This document shows, piece after piece, positions 17,711 through 26,789 of a stretch of DNA of 64,000 nt. The translations under genes were made by a program, and so were the position numbers. Positions within the stretch are counted from its first letter, which is position 1. Every line of letters starts with the position of its first letter. The notes beneath the pieces are model-generated. The model ran no database searches. It saw nothing but the letters and a program-made list of their open reading frames with translations, and was not told the origin of the DNA. The stretch covers positions 1 to 64,000 of the IMG/VR virus record IMGVR_UViG_3300022591_000005; one strand, given 5' to 3'. This stretch comes from a virus.

Positions 17711-18295
17711 ATGAAAAAACTCATACTTACAGACGCAGACGGTGTATTACTTGATTGGGAATGGGCATTCAGAGTATGGATGCTTGAACGAGGGTATACA
17801 CTAACACCAGATAATAAAAACAGCTATTATCTGCATCACCACTTTAACGAACTAACACAACCAGAAGCCAAAAAGCAAGTTAAGATTTTTAACGAATCAG
17901 CCGCCATTGGATTCTTGCCTGCATTGCGGGACAGTGTTTATTATGTAAAAAAATTACATGAGGAACATGGATATGTGTTTAGAGTTATTACAAGTCTAAG
18001 CCTGGACAAAAATGCACAACGATTGCGAGAAATGAATCTGCGTAAAATTTTTGGAAATGCAATAGACACTGTTATCTGTTTAGATACAGGTGCAGATAAA
18101 GATGACGCACTAGCACCCTATGAAGGTTCCGGTTTATGGTGGATTGAAGACAAGCCACAAAATGCCGATACAGGTCATGAACTGGGATTAAATAGTCTGC
18201 TAGTAGAACACGGGCACAACATGCATCATGAATGTCCGTATCCAGTTGTTAAAAACTGGAAAGAAATCTATAACATAATTACACAGGAGATTTAA
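17711..18295 (+). CDS. HAD-superfamily phosphatase (nucleotidase-like)
   Basis: 194 aa. Motif I is ILTDADGVLLDW, with the nucleophile Asp and acid Asp two residues apart; ITSLSLD is motif II; the acidic pair in WWIEDKPQNA is motif IV. Resembles 5'(3')-deoxyribonucleotidases. It could salvage nucleotides or act on another small phosphate ester; the ADP-heptose module at 47-49 kb lacks its phosphatase, but a link is speculative. Confidence 0.7.
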   Translation: MKKLILTDADGVLLDWEWAFRVWMLERGYTLTPDNKNSYYLHHHFNELTQPEAKKQVKIFNESAAIGFLPALRDSVYYVKKLHEEHGYVFRVITSLSLDKNAQRLREMNLRKIFGNAIDTVICLDTGADKDDALAPYEGSGLWWIEDKPQNADTGHELGLNSLLVEHGHNMHHECPYPVVKNWKEIYNIITQEI

Positions 18296-18296
18296 T

Positions 18297-18497
18297 ATGG
18301 CTATTAATAGATACGCAGAATTTACGGCTTTAGTCGAGGCAATGGAAGGCGATTTTGAAAAGTTTTATGACAAGGAAGTTGGCGCAGCTGGCACCCGTGT
18401 TCGTAAGCACTTACAAGAGTTAGCCAAACTTTGCAAAGAAATCCGTAACGACGTAACTGCAACAAAGAACGCACGTAAAGAAGCGTCAGGTAAGTAA
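18297..18497 (+). CDS. Hc1-like (histone H1-like) small basic protein
   Basis: 66 aa. DFEKFYDKEVGAAGTRVRKH then LQELAKLCKEIRNDV matches the pattern of small bacterial histone H1/Hc1-like proteins (Phe-rich helix, AAGTR, Leu-rich helix, Lys tail). A likely DNA-binding role; the cargo is unknown. Confidence 0.6.
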   Translation: MAINRYAEFTALVEAMEGDFEKFYDKEVGAAGTRVRKHLQELAKLCKEIRNDVTATKNARKEASGK

Positions 18498-18498
18498 T

Positions 18499-18795
18499 AT
18501 GAAACGCCTATTAGCAATTGTTTTACTAGTTGCTAGTACTTCAGTGTTTGCACATGATTTTAGTAGACACGGATATTGGCGACACGACGGTAGAGGTAGC
18601 TGGGGTTGGGTAGCACCAGCAGTAATTGGCGGGGTAATTGTTTATGAAACAACTCGTCCTCCGGTTTATGTATCACCACCTCCACCTGTTGTAATTCAGC
18701 AACAACCTGTTGTTGTGCAAGGACAAAACTGTAGCCCGTGGACACAGGTTCAAAACCCTGATGGTACAGTAACTACGACAAGAACTTGCCAATAA
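18499..18795 (+). CDS. Secreted/periplasmic Pro-rich protein, 98 aa
   Basis: Signal peptide MKRLLAIVLLVASTSVFA with cleavage after AHA-type site (VFA-HDF). The mature part is Trp/Gly-rich, then Pro-rich (VYVSPPPPVV), ending with two Cys. Looks like a host-envelope-type protein carried by the phage. Function unknown. Confidence 0.65.
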   Translation: MKRLLAIVLLVASTSVFAHDFSRHGYWRHDGRGSWGWVAPAVIGGVIVYETTRPPVYVSPPPPVVIQQQPVVVQGQNCSPWTQVQNPDGTVTTTRTCQ

Positions 18796-18798
18796 CAT

Positions 18799-18827
18799 TT
18801 GACTTAATCCAAAGTTGGTAGTATAAT
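18799..18827 (+). promoter_or_regulatory. Sigma70-type promoter
   Basis: TTGACT, 17-bp spacer, TATAAT, upstream of the gene at 18858. Confidence 0.75.
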
Positions 18828-18857
18828 AGCTCTTATATTAACAATTTTGGATTTTTC

Positions 18858-19256
18858 ATGAGTATGCATTTGGAAGGTCCGTGGCTAAGTACTACGGGCA
18901 AAAAGAAGGGCAAGCAAAAGTTTAAAAGTGCAGAACATGCACGTAAGGCTAGAGAATTGGATGAATCTTGGAAAGAGCTCCAGAAGAAATGGGCAGTTGA
19001 AGCCGAGGACAAAAAACGCACCCGTGCTATGACTGCTCCAAGTTTGAGCAGTTCATATAGTTTAAAAATACCAGAAGGTCGCAACACTACTGCACACATC
19101 AAAAGCAGGGATACGGGTGGCGGAAATGCAACACTAGCACCTGCAAAGGTTTACACAGGAACCAAGGTAAAAGGCATTGCAACCATGCATAAAAGCAACG
19201 CTGTGCCGGTTTTTAGTGATGAAGAAGCAGTTGACATTTCCAAAATGCGACGCTAA
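18858..19256 (+). CDS. Conserved phage protein, 132 aa
   Basis: Basic, with a helical Lys/Glu segment (KSAEHARKARELDESWKE) and a C-terminal block GIATMHKSNAVPVFSDEEA that recurs in many unrelated tailed phages. Function unknown. Confidence 0.65.
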   Translation: MSMHLEGPWLSTTGKKKGKQKFKSAEHARKARELDESWKELQKKWAVEAEDKKRTRAMTAPSLSSSYSLKIPEGRNTTAHIKSRDTGGGNATLAPAKVYTGTKVKGIATMHKSNAVPVFSDEEAVDISKMRR

Positions 19257-19297
19257 ACTAGCATAAGTATAAACTAATAGTTTTTCGGGAGACTGAA

Positions 19298-19385
19298 ATG
19301 GCTAATTAAATATTGTACCGGAAGGGTTTCTGGTGCAAAGCAGTAAGGCTTTTAACGCATAGGAGATGTATCAGAGCCATTTGTA
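19298..19385 (+). ncRNA. Candidate structured leader RNA before endolysin
   Basis: A closing helix AATGGCT / AGCCATT spans about 80 nt, with inner helices CCGGAA/TTTCTGG and AAAGC/GGCTT. It lies 45 bases before the endolysin ATG. No ORF is seen in it. Could be a regulatory leader; no known riboswitch class recognised. Confidence 0.35.
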
Positions 19386-19431
19386 AATGACGGAACTAGC
19401 GATTCCTGATCCAGCGTAAAGGAGAAAGAAA

Positions 19432-19962
19432 ATGATACGCATTTTTAAATCAGTAGTACTACTGTTGGCATTGCTAGCAGTTACAGTAACAGGTGTAAAA
19501 GCAGTTAACTACAAACTAGACACCCTAAAGAAAGCTCAAGTAAAAGTGAGCGATGTTACAGCAGAGAAGAGACAGAAACAACTTGACTGTCTAGCTCGTA
19601 ACATTTACCATGAAGCAGGCTACGAACCATTCGAAGGTAAAGTAGCAGTTGCACAAGTTACAATCAACAGAGCAGAAAGTGGCGCTTTCCCTAGCGACAT
19701 CTGCGGCGTTGTATATCAAAAAAACGTAGTGTACGAAAAAGTACTTTGCCAGTTTAGCTGGTACTGCGACTCAGCTTCGATGAAGAAGCCAATGAACGGA
19801 CCCGTTTACACAGAATCAATGGAAGTAGCTAAGAAAGTGCTATTGGAAGGATTCCGTATTGACAGCGTTAAGGGAGCATTGTATTATCATGCTGACTACA
19901 TTAACCCAGGATGGCACAGAGAAAAGATCGCAAAACTCGGCCACCACATTTTTTACAGATAA
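19432..19962 (+). CDS. SleB-type cell-wall hydrolase (endolysin) with N-terminal anchor
   Basis: 176 aa. The N-terminal hydrophobic segment (VVLLLALLAVTVTGV) is a signal or signal-arrest-release helix. The hydrolase domain carries NIYHEAGYEPFEGK with the catalytic Glu, then VAQVTINRAESGAFP and CQFSWYCD. It cleaves peptidoglycan; the anchor would let it export without a classical holin. The membrane protein at 19973 follows closely. Confidence 0.85.
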   Translation: MIRIFKSVVLLLALLAVTVTGVKAVNYKLDTLKKAQVKVSDVTAEKRQKQLDCLARNIYHEAGYEPFEGKVAVAQVTINRAESGAFPSDICGVVYQKNVVYEKVLCQFSWYCDSASMKKPMNGPVYTESMEVAKKVLLEGFRIDSVKGALYYHADYINPGWHREKIAKLGHHIFYR

Positions 19963-19972
19963 GAGGAAAAAC

Positions 19973-20308
19973 ATGAACACTTCACAAGTTAAGCAGTTTA
20001 CACAAGATTTGTTTAATTTAGATCTTTGGGTTAAAAACATTAAGGAACACGCACCTCACATTTCGGCAGAAACTGCTGGTTGGGTTGCAATTGTGCTAAT
20101 GCATTTAGCAACTATTCCTACTATGGTTGCTATTTTAACAGGACTAACTGAAAAGATGCCTCCTGTAGATATGGTGCTTTTCAGTTGGTTAGGATTGTTT
20201 TTGTTCTTTATTAAAGCAACAATCCAGAAAGATTTGCTTAATATTGTAACAATTGGGCTCGGGTTTTTCGTTCAAGCAGGACTGTTGGCACTTATCGTTT
20301 TTAAATAA
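19973..20308 (+). CDS. Multi-pass membrane protein, holin candidate
   Basis: The ATG at 19973 follows AGAGGA; longer in-frame starts overlap the endolysin and lack ribosome binding sites. 111 aa with about three transmembrane helices (VAIVLMHLATIPTMVAIL and two more). Placement next to the endolysin suggests a lysis role, not proven. Confidence 0.5.
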   Translation: MNTSQVKQFTQDLFNLDLWVKNIKEHAPHISAETAGWVAIVLMHLATIPTMVAILTGLTEKMPPVDMVLFSWLGLFLFFIKATIQKDLLNIVTIGLGFFVQAGLLALIVFK

Positions 20309-20312
20309 ATAT
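20305..20312 (+). promoter_or_regulatory. Late-promoter-like box
   Basis: ATAAATAT overlapping the preceding stop, 24 bases before the ATG at 20336. Confidence 0.45.
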
Positions 20313-20335
20313 TATATCATTATAAGGAGCATTTT

Positions 20336-20950
20336 ATGCCATCAGGATTTCAACAAGATAGCAATCAACTACAACCGAACTTTTACCGTGTTGCAATTGA
20401 TATGGCTAACGGGACATACTTCCCAACAACAGATACAGGCAATCACGCCGACGGTGGTGTAACACCAAATTCTTGGGATTCATTCTCAACTGCAAATTCA
20501 CCTACTACATTAGCACTAGCAACAAGTCGTGCTCGTGGTAATTTGCGTTTTAAAAATATCATAAGAGAATTAACCAATTTGGCTGATTGTCAAGTTTTAG
20601 ATGTTACAATTACAGAAGCTAATGCAGATGCACAAGCAACAGCATTGTCTTTTACCGTAAAATATGAACGCGATGCATTTATTCCATTAACTGGACAAAA
20701 GCAAGGTACAGCTACAGTAGGCAATGATGCAGCAGGTAATGCAATGGATACTCCAGCTAAAGCAATTGCTAACGCTATTGCATTTGGTGTTTACACAGGT
20801 CGTACAGAAAGTATGCGTGTGTATAACCCATCAATTGGTGAAGGCACTCAAGTTGCAGTTACAGCTAACGCAGCAACAACATTAGCAAACATTCTTGGAA
20901 AAGTAACTGTTTCTTTAATCGACACAACAACAGTAATTAATACAAACTAA
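20336..20950 (+). CDS. Virion structural protein candidate, 204 aa
   Basis: Low charge, Ala/Thr/Asn-rich, starting MPSGFQQDSNQLQPN, with its own late box and AAGGAG site. Similar in character to the protein at 5510. Likely tail or capsid component. Confidence 0.55.
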   Translation: MPSGFQQDSNQLQPNFYRVAIDMANGTYFPTTDTGNHADGGVTPNSWDSFSTANSPTTLALATSRARGNLRFKNIIRELTNLADCQVLDVTITEANADAQATALSFTVKYERDAFIPLTGQKQGTATVGNDAAGNAMDTPAKAIANAIAFGVYTGRTESMRVYNPSIGEGTQVAVTANAATTLANILGKVTVSLIDTTTVINTN

Positions 20951-22176
20951 TGATACTAGCCTGGTTACTACTCCTTACTGGTTTAACAATCTCAGCAGTT
21001 GCGATCTACTACTCCGTAGTAGGTCTTGCTGCTATTTTCTCAGCAGCAGTAATTCCTATTATCGTAATGGGATCTGCTCTAGAAGTTGCTAAACTAGTTT
21101 GCGCCTCTTGGTTAAAAGCAAATTGGAGTCAAGCACCACGCTTGATGAAAATTTACATGACAGTCGCTGTGGCTGTTCTAATGCTTATTACATCGATGGG
21201 TATTTTTGGTTTCTTGTCAAAAGCACATAGTGACCAAAGTTTAGTATCAGGCGACGTTGCAGCTAAGATTGCCGTATACGACGAAAAAATTAAAACTGCG
21301 AAAGACAACATTGATGCAAACCGCAAAGCTCTTAAACAAATGGATGAGGCAGTCGACCAGGTTATGGGTCGCAGTACTTCGGAAACGGGTGCCGACAAAG
21401 CAGTGGCAATCAGACGCAGTCAACAAAAAGAACGTAGTCGTCTTCAATCCGAGATTGCGGCCGAACAGAAAGTCATTGCTCAAATCAATGAAGAACGTGC
21501 TCCCATTGCGGCAGAAGTACGTAAAGTAGAAGCTGAAGTTGGTCCATTAAAGTATATTGCGGCATTTGTTTATGGCGCAACAGATGAGTCAGTATTAGAA
21601 CGTGCTGTTACTTGGGTTATTATTACAATCATTGTAGTGTTTGATCCTTTAGCAGTTATTATGTTATTGGCTGCACAAATGACATTTGGTTGGCAGCGCA
21701 AACAGGATGAGTTAGAAGAAACACCGGATCCGTATGTAGCCGATGTAGGTGAAAAACCGACAGTTGAAGAATTACAGCCCGCGGTAGAACTTGCAGAACC
21801 AACACCTGTTAAAGATACTGTTACAAAAGATTATGTTTCTCCTAAGGCATCATTGTTATCTGATTTCTTAGACGAGCCAATGAATCAGTTTGTTCAACAA
21901 CCTGCTGCCCCTGTAGTTGAACCAGTAGAGCCAGAAATTGATGCAGATTTAGATCGTTGGAACGCAATGATCGAAGAAGCTGAAAAAGCAATTCAAGAAG
22001 AACAATCTAAGCAAGAAGTTAAAGCAGAGCTTGACAGAGGCGAAGAACTAATTCAAGCCGAAGAAGCAACTGGCGATGTTTTAAGTGAAGCAACTGGTGA
22101 CAGAGAAGATTCAAAAAAAAAGACATACATGACCAAGGACGAATCGGGCCATACACAGATCAAGGAAGTCAAGTAA
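20950..22176 (+). CDS. Membrane protein with long coiled coil, 408 aa; possible -1 frameshift
   Basis: Two transmembrane helices near the N-terminus, a third at about 70-90, a long charged coiled coil (100-200), then a further pair of membrane helices (VIITIIVVFDPLAVIMLLAA) and an acidic tail. Near the end, nine A (22113-22121) precede a 20-codon tail. A -1 slip there enters an open frame that reaches 22469 and reads as protein, giving a roughly 505-aa product. Function unknown. Confidence 0.6.
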   Translation: MILAWLLLLTGLTISAVAIYYSVVGLAAIFSAAVIPIIVMGSALEVAKLVCASWLKANWSQAPRLMKIYMTVAVAVLMLITSMGIFGFLSKAHSDQSLVSGDVAAKIAVYDEKIKTAKDNIDANRKALKQMDEAVDQVMGRSTSETGADKAVAIRRSQQKERSRLQSEIAAEQKVIAQINEERAPIAAEVRKVEAEVGPLKYIAAFVYGATDESVLERAVTWVIITIIVVFDPLAVIMLLAAQMTFGWQRKQDELEETPDPYVADVGEKPTVEELQPAVELAEPTPVKDTVTKDYVSPKASLLSDFLDEPMNQFVQQPAAPVVEPVEPEIDADLDRWNAMIEEAEKAIQEEQSKQEVKAELDRGEELIQAEEATGDVLSEATGDREDSKKKTYMTKDESGHTQIKEVK

Positions 22177-22262
22177 CATACGTTCAAAATGGGGAACAGC
22201 AAGAATCTACGTTATTCAAGCGCATCCTTAAAAAGAGAGACACAGACGACGTTTTTAAACCA

Positions 22263-22469
22263 ATGGACAGGATGTACATTGAGTTCAATAAAGATCAGTT
22301 CAACGGACTTCGATTTGATCAGAATGAAGAACCAGAATTAGCTAAATTTATTAGCGAGATTCAAAACGGTATTCATAAGTTTGATGACTATCCGCCTGAA
22401 GAGATCGAATATTACGCAAGCAGGATATATGAACTTAGGAAAGATAACAGTAATAACACCACCAGATAA
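22263..22469 (+). CDS. Downstream ORF, possibly fused to 20950 by -1 slippage
   Basis: 68 aa from its first ATG (MDRMYIEFNKDQ). The frame is open upstream to the A9 tract with sequence that reads as protein (VTYVQNGEQQESTLFKRIL) and no ATG, GTG or TTG, so it may be made only as the tail of the 20950 product. Confidence 0.5.
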   Translation: MDRMYIEFNKDQFNGLRFDQNEEPELAKFISEIQNGIHKFDDYPPEEIEYYASRIYELRKDNSNNTTR

Positions 22470-22842
22470 ATTGTTCAATTTGAATTTAAGTTATCTGTTA
22501 GTTAAACCATCAGTTGTAGTAAAAGAGCAATTTCAAACTATTTTAAGCCAAAGCATTGATGATTTAAACGTATTCATTTATGACAGTGAAGAAAATGATA
22601 TAAGTTGGTTATTAAGTGTAGCTCATCAAGTTGATGTGGTTATTATTGACATTGATAGTTGTGACTATGTAACAAAACAGTTTGTCACATTTATGCTTGC
22701 ACAAGGCAATGTACACTATATAACTAACGACGAAATTACTCCGTATGGGCTAATTTCTAAAAATAGAATTTATAGTTTAGAACAAATAGTCGAAAGACTA
22801 AGTGACGAGGAAGATGACGACGATGATGAATCGAAAGAGTAA
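22429..22842 (+). CDS. Conserved phage protein, 137 aa
   Basis: Start chosen at MNLGKITVITPPDK after AGGA; a longer upstream frame has no site. A Rossmann-like strand pattern (VDVVIIDIDS) and a very acidic C-terminus. Function unknown. Confidence 0.6.
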   Translation: MNLGKITVITPPDKLFNLNLSYLLVKPSVVVKEQFQTILSQSIDDLNVFIYDSEENDISWLLSVAHQVDVVIIDIDSCDYVTKQFVTFMLAQGNVHYITNDEITPYGLISKNRIYSLEQIVERLSDEEDDDDDESKE

Positions 22843-23056
22843 AGGAACTGGTGTTAGTGTACGCGAAGGCGAAAACATTAATGTAAGTATCCGCCGTTTT
22901 AAACGTAAAGTTGAAGAAGCTGGCACTTTGGACACATTACGTAAAAAAGAACATTACGAAAAACCAACTACAGAGCGTAAGCGTAAAAAAGGCGCTGCTA
23001 AAGCTCGTTGGCGTAAAAAACTTTCAAAAGACAGTTTACCACCAAAATTGTATTGA
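22823..23056 (+). CDS. rpsU: Ribosomal protein bS21 homologue
   Basis: About 77 aa. GVSVREGENINVSIRRFKRK followed by EHYEKPTTERKRKKGAA fits bS21, which sits near the anti-Shine-Dalgarno of 16S rRNA. Phage-encoded bS21 is known from large phages and is thought to bias ribosomes toward phage mRNAs. Start preferred at 22823 (GGAAG 9 bases upstream). Confidence 0.85.
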   Translation: MMNRKSKGTGVSVREGENINVSIRRFKRKVEEAGTLDTLRKKEHYEKPTTERKRKKGAAKARWRKKLSKDSLPPKLY

Positions 23057-23081
23057 CATAGTATTAGTATTCTGTTATAAT
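23053..23081 (+). promoter_or_regulatory. Sigma70-type promoter
   Basis: TTGACA, 17-bp spacer, TATAAT: full consensus, before the exonuclease at 23111. Confidence 0.85.
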
Positions 23082-23110
23082 TGTATTTCTTACTATTAGA
23101 AAGAACAATA

Positions 23111-23695
23111 ATGGCAAATACCGATATTATGATTGACTTAGAAACATTGGCGACATCTACGGATGCCGCCATTCTTACCATAGGCGCAGTAAAATTTGAT
23201 CCTTTTGGAAAAGATTTGCAAGAGCCGAGTATGGACAGTTTTTATGTTAAAGTTGATCTTGACAGTTGTGATGAAATTGGATTAGTTACTAGTGATGATA
23301 CAATTGCTTGGTGGGCTAATCAAGAACAAGCAGCACAAGACGAAGCATTTAGTCCAGAAGGACGCATTCATATCCGCGACGCATTTAATCAATTATACAA
23401 ATTCTGTTGGGGTGCTCAACGTGTTTGGTCCAACGGTGCAGGCTTTGACGTTGTAATTTGTGAAACCGTATTCAAGCGTATCGAAAAAGCAGTACCGTGG
23501 AATTTTTGGCAAGTACGTGATGTGCGCACAGCATTTGACTTAGGTATTAATCCTAACCGTCCGCCTGTTTTAAAGCATCATGCTTTAGAAGATGCGTGGA
23601 ACCAAGCAGTAGGTATTCAAAACGTCTATGGTACACTTAGAACAAGTACTACAACAGACGGAGCATACATTGCACCATTTGCAAAGATGAAATAA
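23111..23695 (+). CDS. DEDD-type 3'-5' exonuclease
   Basis: The ATG at 23111 is preferred over an upstream in-frame TTG. IMIDLETLATS supplies the first D-x-E; VWSNGAGFDVVI supplies the second Asp; KHHALEDAWNQA supplies the last His and Asp. Resembles Rv2179c-like exoribonucleases. RNA or DNA substrate not decided. Confidence 0.75.
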   Translation: MANTDIMIDLETLATSTDAAILTIGAVKFDPFGKDLQEPSMDSFYVKVDLDSCDEIGLVTSDDTIAWWANQEQAAQDEAFSPEGRIHIRDAFNQLYKFCWGAQRVWSNGAGFDVVICETVFKRIEKAVPWNFWQVRDVRTAFDLGINPNRPPVLKHHALEDAWNQAVGIQNVYGTLRTSTTTDGAYIAPFAKMK

Positions 23696-24276
23696 TGAAT
23701 ACATTAGAAACAGTATCGGGTAGAAAAGTCGATATTAACAATCCAGATCCAAGCACTATTGCCATTACTGATATTGCTTGGGCTCTTAGCCGTATGCCTA
23801 GATTTAGCGGGCATAGTATTCCTTACATCCCGTATTCAGTAGCACAGCATTGCATTCAAGTAATGAAAGAGCTTGCTCCACACGGGTATAAGATTCAGCT
23901 ATACGGATTGCTACATGATGCTGCTGAAGCATATATCAATGACTTACCTAGTCCCGTAAAACACATTCCAGAAATACATGCCGTAATTAGCAAGCTGGAA
24001 GGCAAACTAATGCTAACTATCTATGAAGCATTAGAACTTGATCCTCCTACAGAGGAAGAAGAACAAATTGTTAAAATTGCTGACAAACATCAGCAGGCTG
24101 TAGAAGCATACAATTTTATGTATAGTCGTGGGCACGACTGGAACTTGCCCAAAGTTAGTTTTAAAAAATTACAGGAATTTGAAGAACCGCTTACAAGCAT
24201 ACGGGCATACGATTTATACTTAGAATTTTTTGAAATTTTACTCGAAAACGTAAAGAAAAATAATAATCAGGTATAA
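23695..24276 (+). CDS. HD-domain 5'-nucleotidase (YfbR-like)
   Basis: 193 aa. YSVAQHC gives the first His, LYGLLHDAAEAYINDLP the HD pair, and KIADKHQQ the last Asp. YfbR-type dNMP phosphohydrolases have this layout. Overlaps the exonuclease stop by 1 base. Confidence 0.75.
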   Translation: MNTLETVSGRKVDINNPDPSTIAITDIAWALSRMPRFSGHSIPYIPYSVAQHCIQVMKELAPHGYKIQLYGLLHDAAEAYINDLPSPVKHIPEIHAVISKLEGKLMLTIYEALELDPPTEEEEQIVKIADKHQQAVEAYNFMYSRGHDWNLPKVSFKKLQEFEEPLTSIRAYDLYLEFFEILLENVKKNNNQV

Positions 24277-24279
24277 ATA
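24272..24279 (+). promoter_or_regulatory. Late promoter, exact TATAAATA
   Basis: Perfect T4 late core, 57 bases before the dnaK ATG and just before the structured leader. Confidence 0.6.
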
Positions 24280-24283
24280 ATAT

Positions 24284-24330
24284 TGTAGAGCGCCGTTAGG
24301 GCCTACATTATTCTTGCTTAACAAAGGAGA
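24284..24330 (+). promoter_or_regulatory. ROSE-like RNA thermometer before dnaK
   Basis: Two hairpins. The first is TGTAG / CTACA with a GC inner part. The second pairs UCUUGCU (24312-24318) with the Shine-Dalgarno AGGAGA (24325-24330) around a 6-nt loop, leaving one G bulged. UUGCU pairing an SD with an extra G is the signature of ROSE thermometers. The same two-hairpin leader precedes hsp20. Confidence 0.65.
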
Positions 24331-24335
24331 AAATT

Positions 24336-26237
24336 ATGAGCAAAATCATCGGTATCGACTTAGGTACAACAAACAGTTGCGTAGCTATCCTAGAAAACGG
24401 AGTAGCAAAAGTTATTGAAAATAGCGAAGGCGCAAGAACAACACCCTCAATCATTGCATATACTAAAGACGAAGTCCTAGTAGGTGCAACAGCAAAACGA
24501 CAAGCAGTCACAAATCCAAAGAGTACAATTTACGCAGCCAAGCGTTTGATTGGTCGTAAGTTTGAGGAAAAAGAAGTCCAGAAGGACATTGACTTAATGC
24601 CATACTCTATTATCAAGGCAGATAATGGTGATGCATGGATCGAAGCAAACGATCAAAAACTAGCACCTCCACAAGTAAGTGCAGAAGTGCTACGTAAAAT
24701 GAAAAAGACAGCTGAGGATTATTTAGGTGAAACAGTTACTCAAGCGGTTATCACAGTTCCTGCATACTTTAATGATAGCCAAAGACAAGCGACTAAGGAT
24801 GCTGGAAAAATCGCCGGCTTGGAAGTACTCCGTATTATTAACGAGCCTACTGCTGCTGCTCTTGCGTATGGTGTTGATAAAGCTGATAAAAGAGATCGCA
24901 AAGTTGCTGTTTACGACCTTGGTGGTGGTACATTCGACGTATCAATCATTGAAATCGCAAACATTGAAGGCGATAAGCAAATTGAAGTTCTAAGCACAAA
25001 TGGAGATACATTCCTAGGCGGTGAAGACTTCGACCAACGTATTATGGATTACTTGGTAGACGAGTTTAAGAAAGATAATGCGATTGATCTTAAGAAAGAC
25101 ATGTTAGCATTACAACGTCTAAAAGAAGCTGCTGAAAAAGCAAAGATTGAATTATCTTCAGCACAAAGCACAAGCGTTAACTTGCCATACATCACTGCTG
25201 ATGCAAATGGTCCTAAACATATGAACGTAACTATTAGCCGTGCTAAGTTTGAAGCAATGGTTGAAGACTTAATTCAACGCTCAATTGAGCCATGCAAAAT
25301 TGCTATGAAAGATGCTAAGGTTACTGCTGCTGACATCGACGAAGTTATCCTTGTTGGCGGACAAACACGTATGCCTAAAGTACAAGAAGCTGTTGAAGCA
25401 TTGTTTGGCAAGGCTCCACGTAAAGACGTTAACCCAGACGAAGCAGTTGCCGCAGGTGCTGCTATCCAAGGTGCTGTTCTAGGTGGCGATAAGACAGACG
25501 TTCTATTGTTAGACGTTACTCCATTGAGCCTAGGTATTGAAACAATGGGTGGTGTGTTTACCAAGCTAATTGCTAAGAACACAACAATCCCAACTAAACA
25601 CTCACAAGTGTTCTCAACAGCAGACGACAACCAACCAGCAGTTACTATTAAGGTAGCACAAGGTGAACGTGAGTTGTTTAAGTACAACAAACTACTAGGC
25701 GAGTTTAACTTAGAAGGTATTGACCCAGCACCACGCGGCATGCCACAAATTGAAGTTACGCTAGATATTGACGCAAACGGTATTATGCACGTAAGCGCCA
25801 AGAACAAAGCAACTGGTAAAGAAAACAAGATCACTATCAAATCAGATAGTGGATTAACTGATGCTGAAATCCAACGCATGGTTCGTGAAGCTGAAGAAAA
25901 TGCCGAAGCTGATAAAAAAGCTAAGGAACTAATTGAAGCACGTAACTCAGCAGAGGCACAAAAGCATTCAGTTAACAAAGAGTATGACAAGTATAAAGAT
26001 CAACTAACTGAAGAAGAACGTACAAAGTTTGACGATGCAGTTAAGGCAGTAGATACTGCTAGCGCCGGTGAAGATGTAGAAGCAATCACTAAATCAATTA
26101 GTGACTTGTTTGAAGCAGCAAGCCCTGTGTTCACTAAGAAGCAGGCAGCTGAATCAGCAGACGCACAGGCAGCACAAACTGGTGAACAAACGGTTGATGC
26201 GAGCTTCACAGAAGTTGACAAAAAGGATTCACAATAA
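24336..26237 (+). CDS. dnaK: Hsp70 chaperone DnaK
   Basis: 633 aa, full length. [14 protein letters not shown] (phosphate 1), [14 protein letters not shown] (phosphate 2), [12 protein letters not shown] (adenosine) in the ATPase, then the substrate domain ([14 protein letters not shown]) and a helical lid. No dnaJ or grpE in the window, so it would use host partners. An RNA thermometer and a late promoter precede it. Confidence 0.95.
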   Translation: MSKIIGIDLGTTNSCVAILENGVAKVIENSEGARTTPSIIAYTKDEVLVGATAKRQAVTNPKSTIYAAKRLIGRKFEEKEVQKDIDLMPYSIIKADNGDAWIEANDQKLAPPQVSAEVLRKMKKTAEDYLGETVTQAVITVPAYFNDSQRQATKDAGKIAGLEVLRIINEPTAAALAYGVDKADKRDRKVAVYDLGGGTFDVSIIEIANIEGDKQIEVLSTNGDTFLGGEDFDQRIMDYLVDEFKKDNAIDLKKDMLALQRLKEAAEKAKIELSSAQSTSVNLPYITADANGPKHMNVTISRAKFEAMVEDLIQRSIEPCKIAMKDAKVTAADIDEVILVGGQTRMPKVQEAVEALFGKAPRKDVNPDEAVAAGAAIQGAVLGGDKTDVLLLDVTPLSLGIETMGGVFTKLIAKNTTIPTKHSQVFSTADDNQPAVTIKVAQGERELFKYNKLLGEFNLEGIDPAPRGMPQIEVTLDIDANGIMHVSAKNKATGKENKITIKSDSGLTDAEIQRMVREAEENAEADKKAKELIEARNSAEAQKHSVNKEYDKYKDQLTEEERTKFDDAVKAVDTASAGEDVEAITKSISDLFEAASPVFTKKQAAESADAQAAQTGEQTVDASFTEVDKKDSQ

Positions 26238-26250
26238 TATAATGTGAATA

Positions 26251-26301
26251 TGTAGGGTGCCTATGGTAGGGCCCTACAAAGTTCTTGCTTAATAAAGGAG
26301 A
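26251..26301 (+). promoter_or_regulatory. ROSE-like RNA thermometer before hsp20
   Basis: A 7-bp hairpin TGTAGGG / CCCTACA is followed by UCUUGCU (26283-26289) pairing with AGGAGA (26296-26301), with a bulged G, the same design as the dnaK leader. The loop differs by one base, while the pairing bases are identical. Confidence 0.65.
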
Positions 26302-26308
26302 TACTAAA

Positions 26309-26740
26309 ATGAGTACACAATTAAGAACTATTGATGCGGCAGCACTAGCCGCAATGAGTAAAGCACTAGTAGGATTTGATCGTTATTTTAACATACCGAT
26401 TCCACAAAATGGTAATTACCCTCCACACAACATTGTAAAGTATAGTGATGACACTTACGCTATTGAAGTTGCTGTTGCAGGCTTTACCAAGGATGAAGTC
26501 ACTGTAGAAGTGGATCAGGATCAACTAACAATTCGTGGTATTAAAAACCGTCCAAACGAAAGTACTGGACAGATTGAATACTTGCATCGTGGATTAGCAG
26601 CTCGTGATTTTGAACAAACATTTACACTTGCTGAATACATGGAAGTTGTAGGTGCAAAGGTTGATAACGGTATGCTACAAATCGATATCAAGCGTGTAGT
26701 TCCAGAGGCGCTCAAACCTCGCACAATTGAAGTTAAGTAA
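26309..26740 (+). CDS. Small heat-shock protein (Hsp20/IbpA-like)
   Basis: 143 aa from the ATG at 26309 (the upstream in-frame TTG overlaps the thermometer). Alpha-crystallin domain with YAIEVAVAGFTKDEVTVEV, and a C-terminal GMLQIDIKR segment. Likely holds aggregating proteins for DnaK, and both share a heat-responsive leader. Confidence 0.9.
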   Translation: MSTQLRTIDAAALAAMSKALVGFDRYFNIPIPQNGNYPPHNIVKYSDDTYAIEVAVAGFTKDEVTVEVDQDQLTIRGIKNRPNESTGQIEYLHRGLAARDFEQTFTLAEYMEVVGAKVDNGMLQIDIKRVVPEALKPRTIEVK

Positions 26741-26755
26741 AATTAAATAACACAC

Positions 26756-26773
26756 GGGGGAGGAAACTCCCCC
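26756..26773 (+). promoter_or_regulatory. GNRA-capped hairpin between hsp20 and clpS
   Basis: GGGGGAG / CTCCCCC with a GAAA loop. No T-run follows, so it looks like an mRNA-stabilising or processing hairpin rather than a terminator. Confidence 0.5.
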
Positions 26774-26789
26774 AACACTGGAGAAATAA

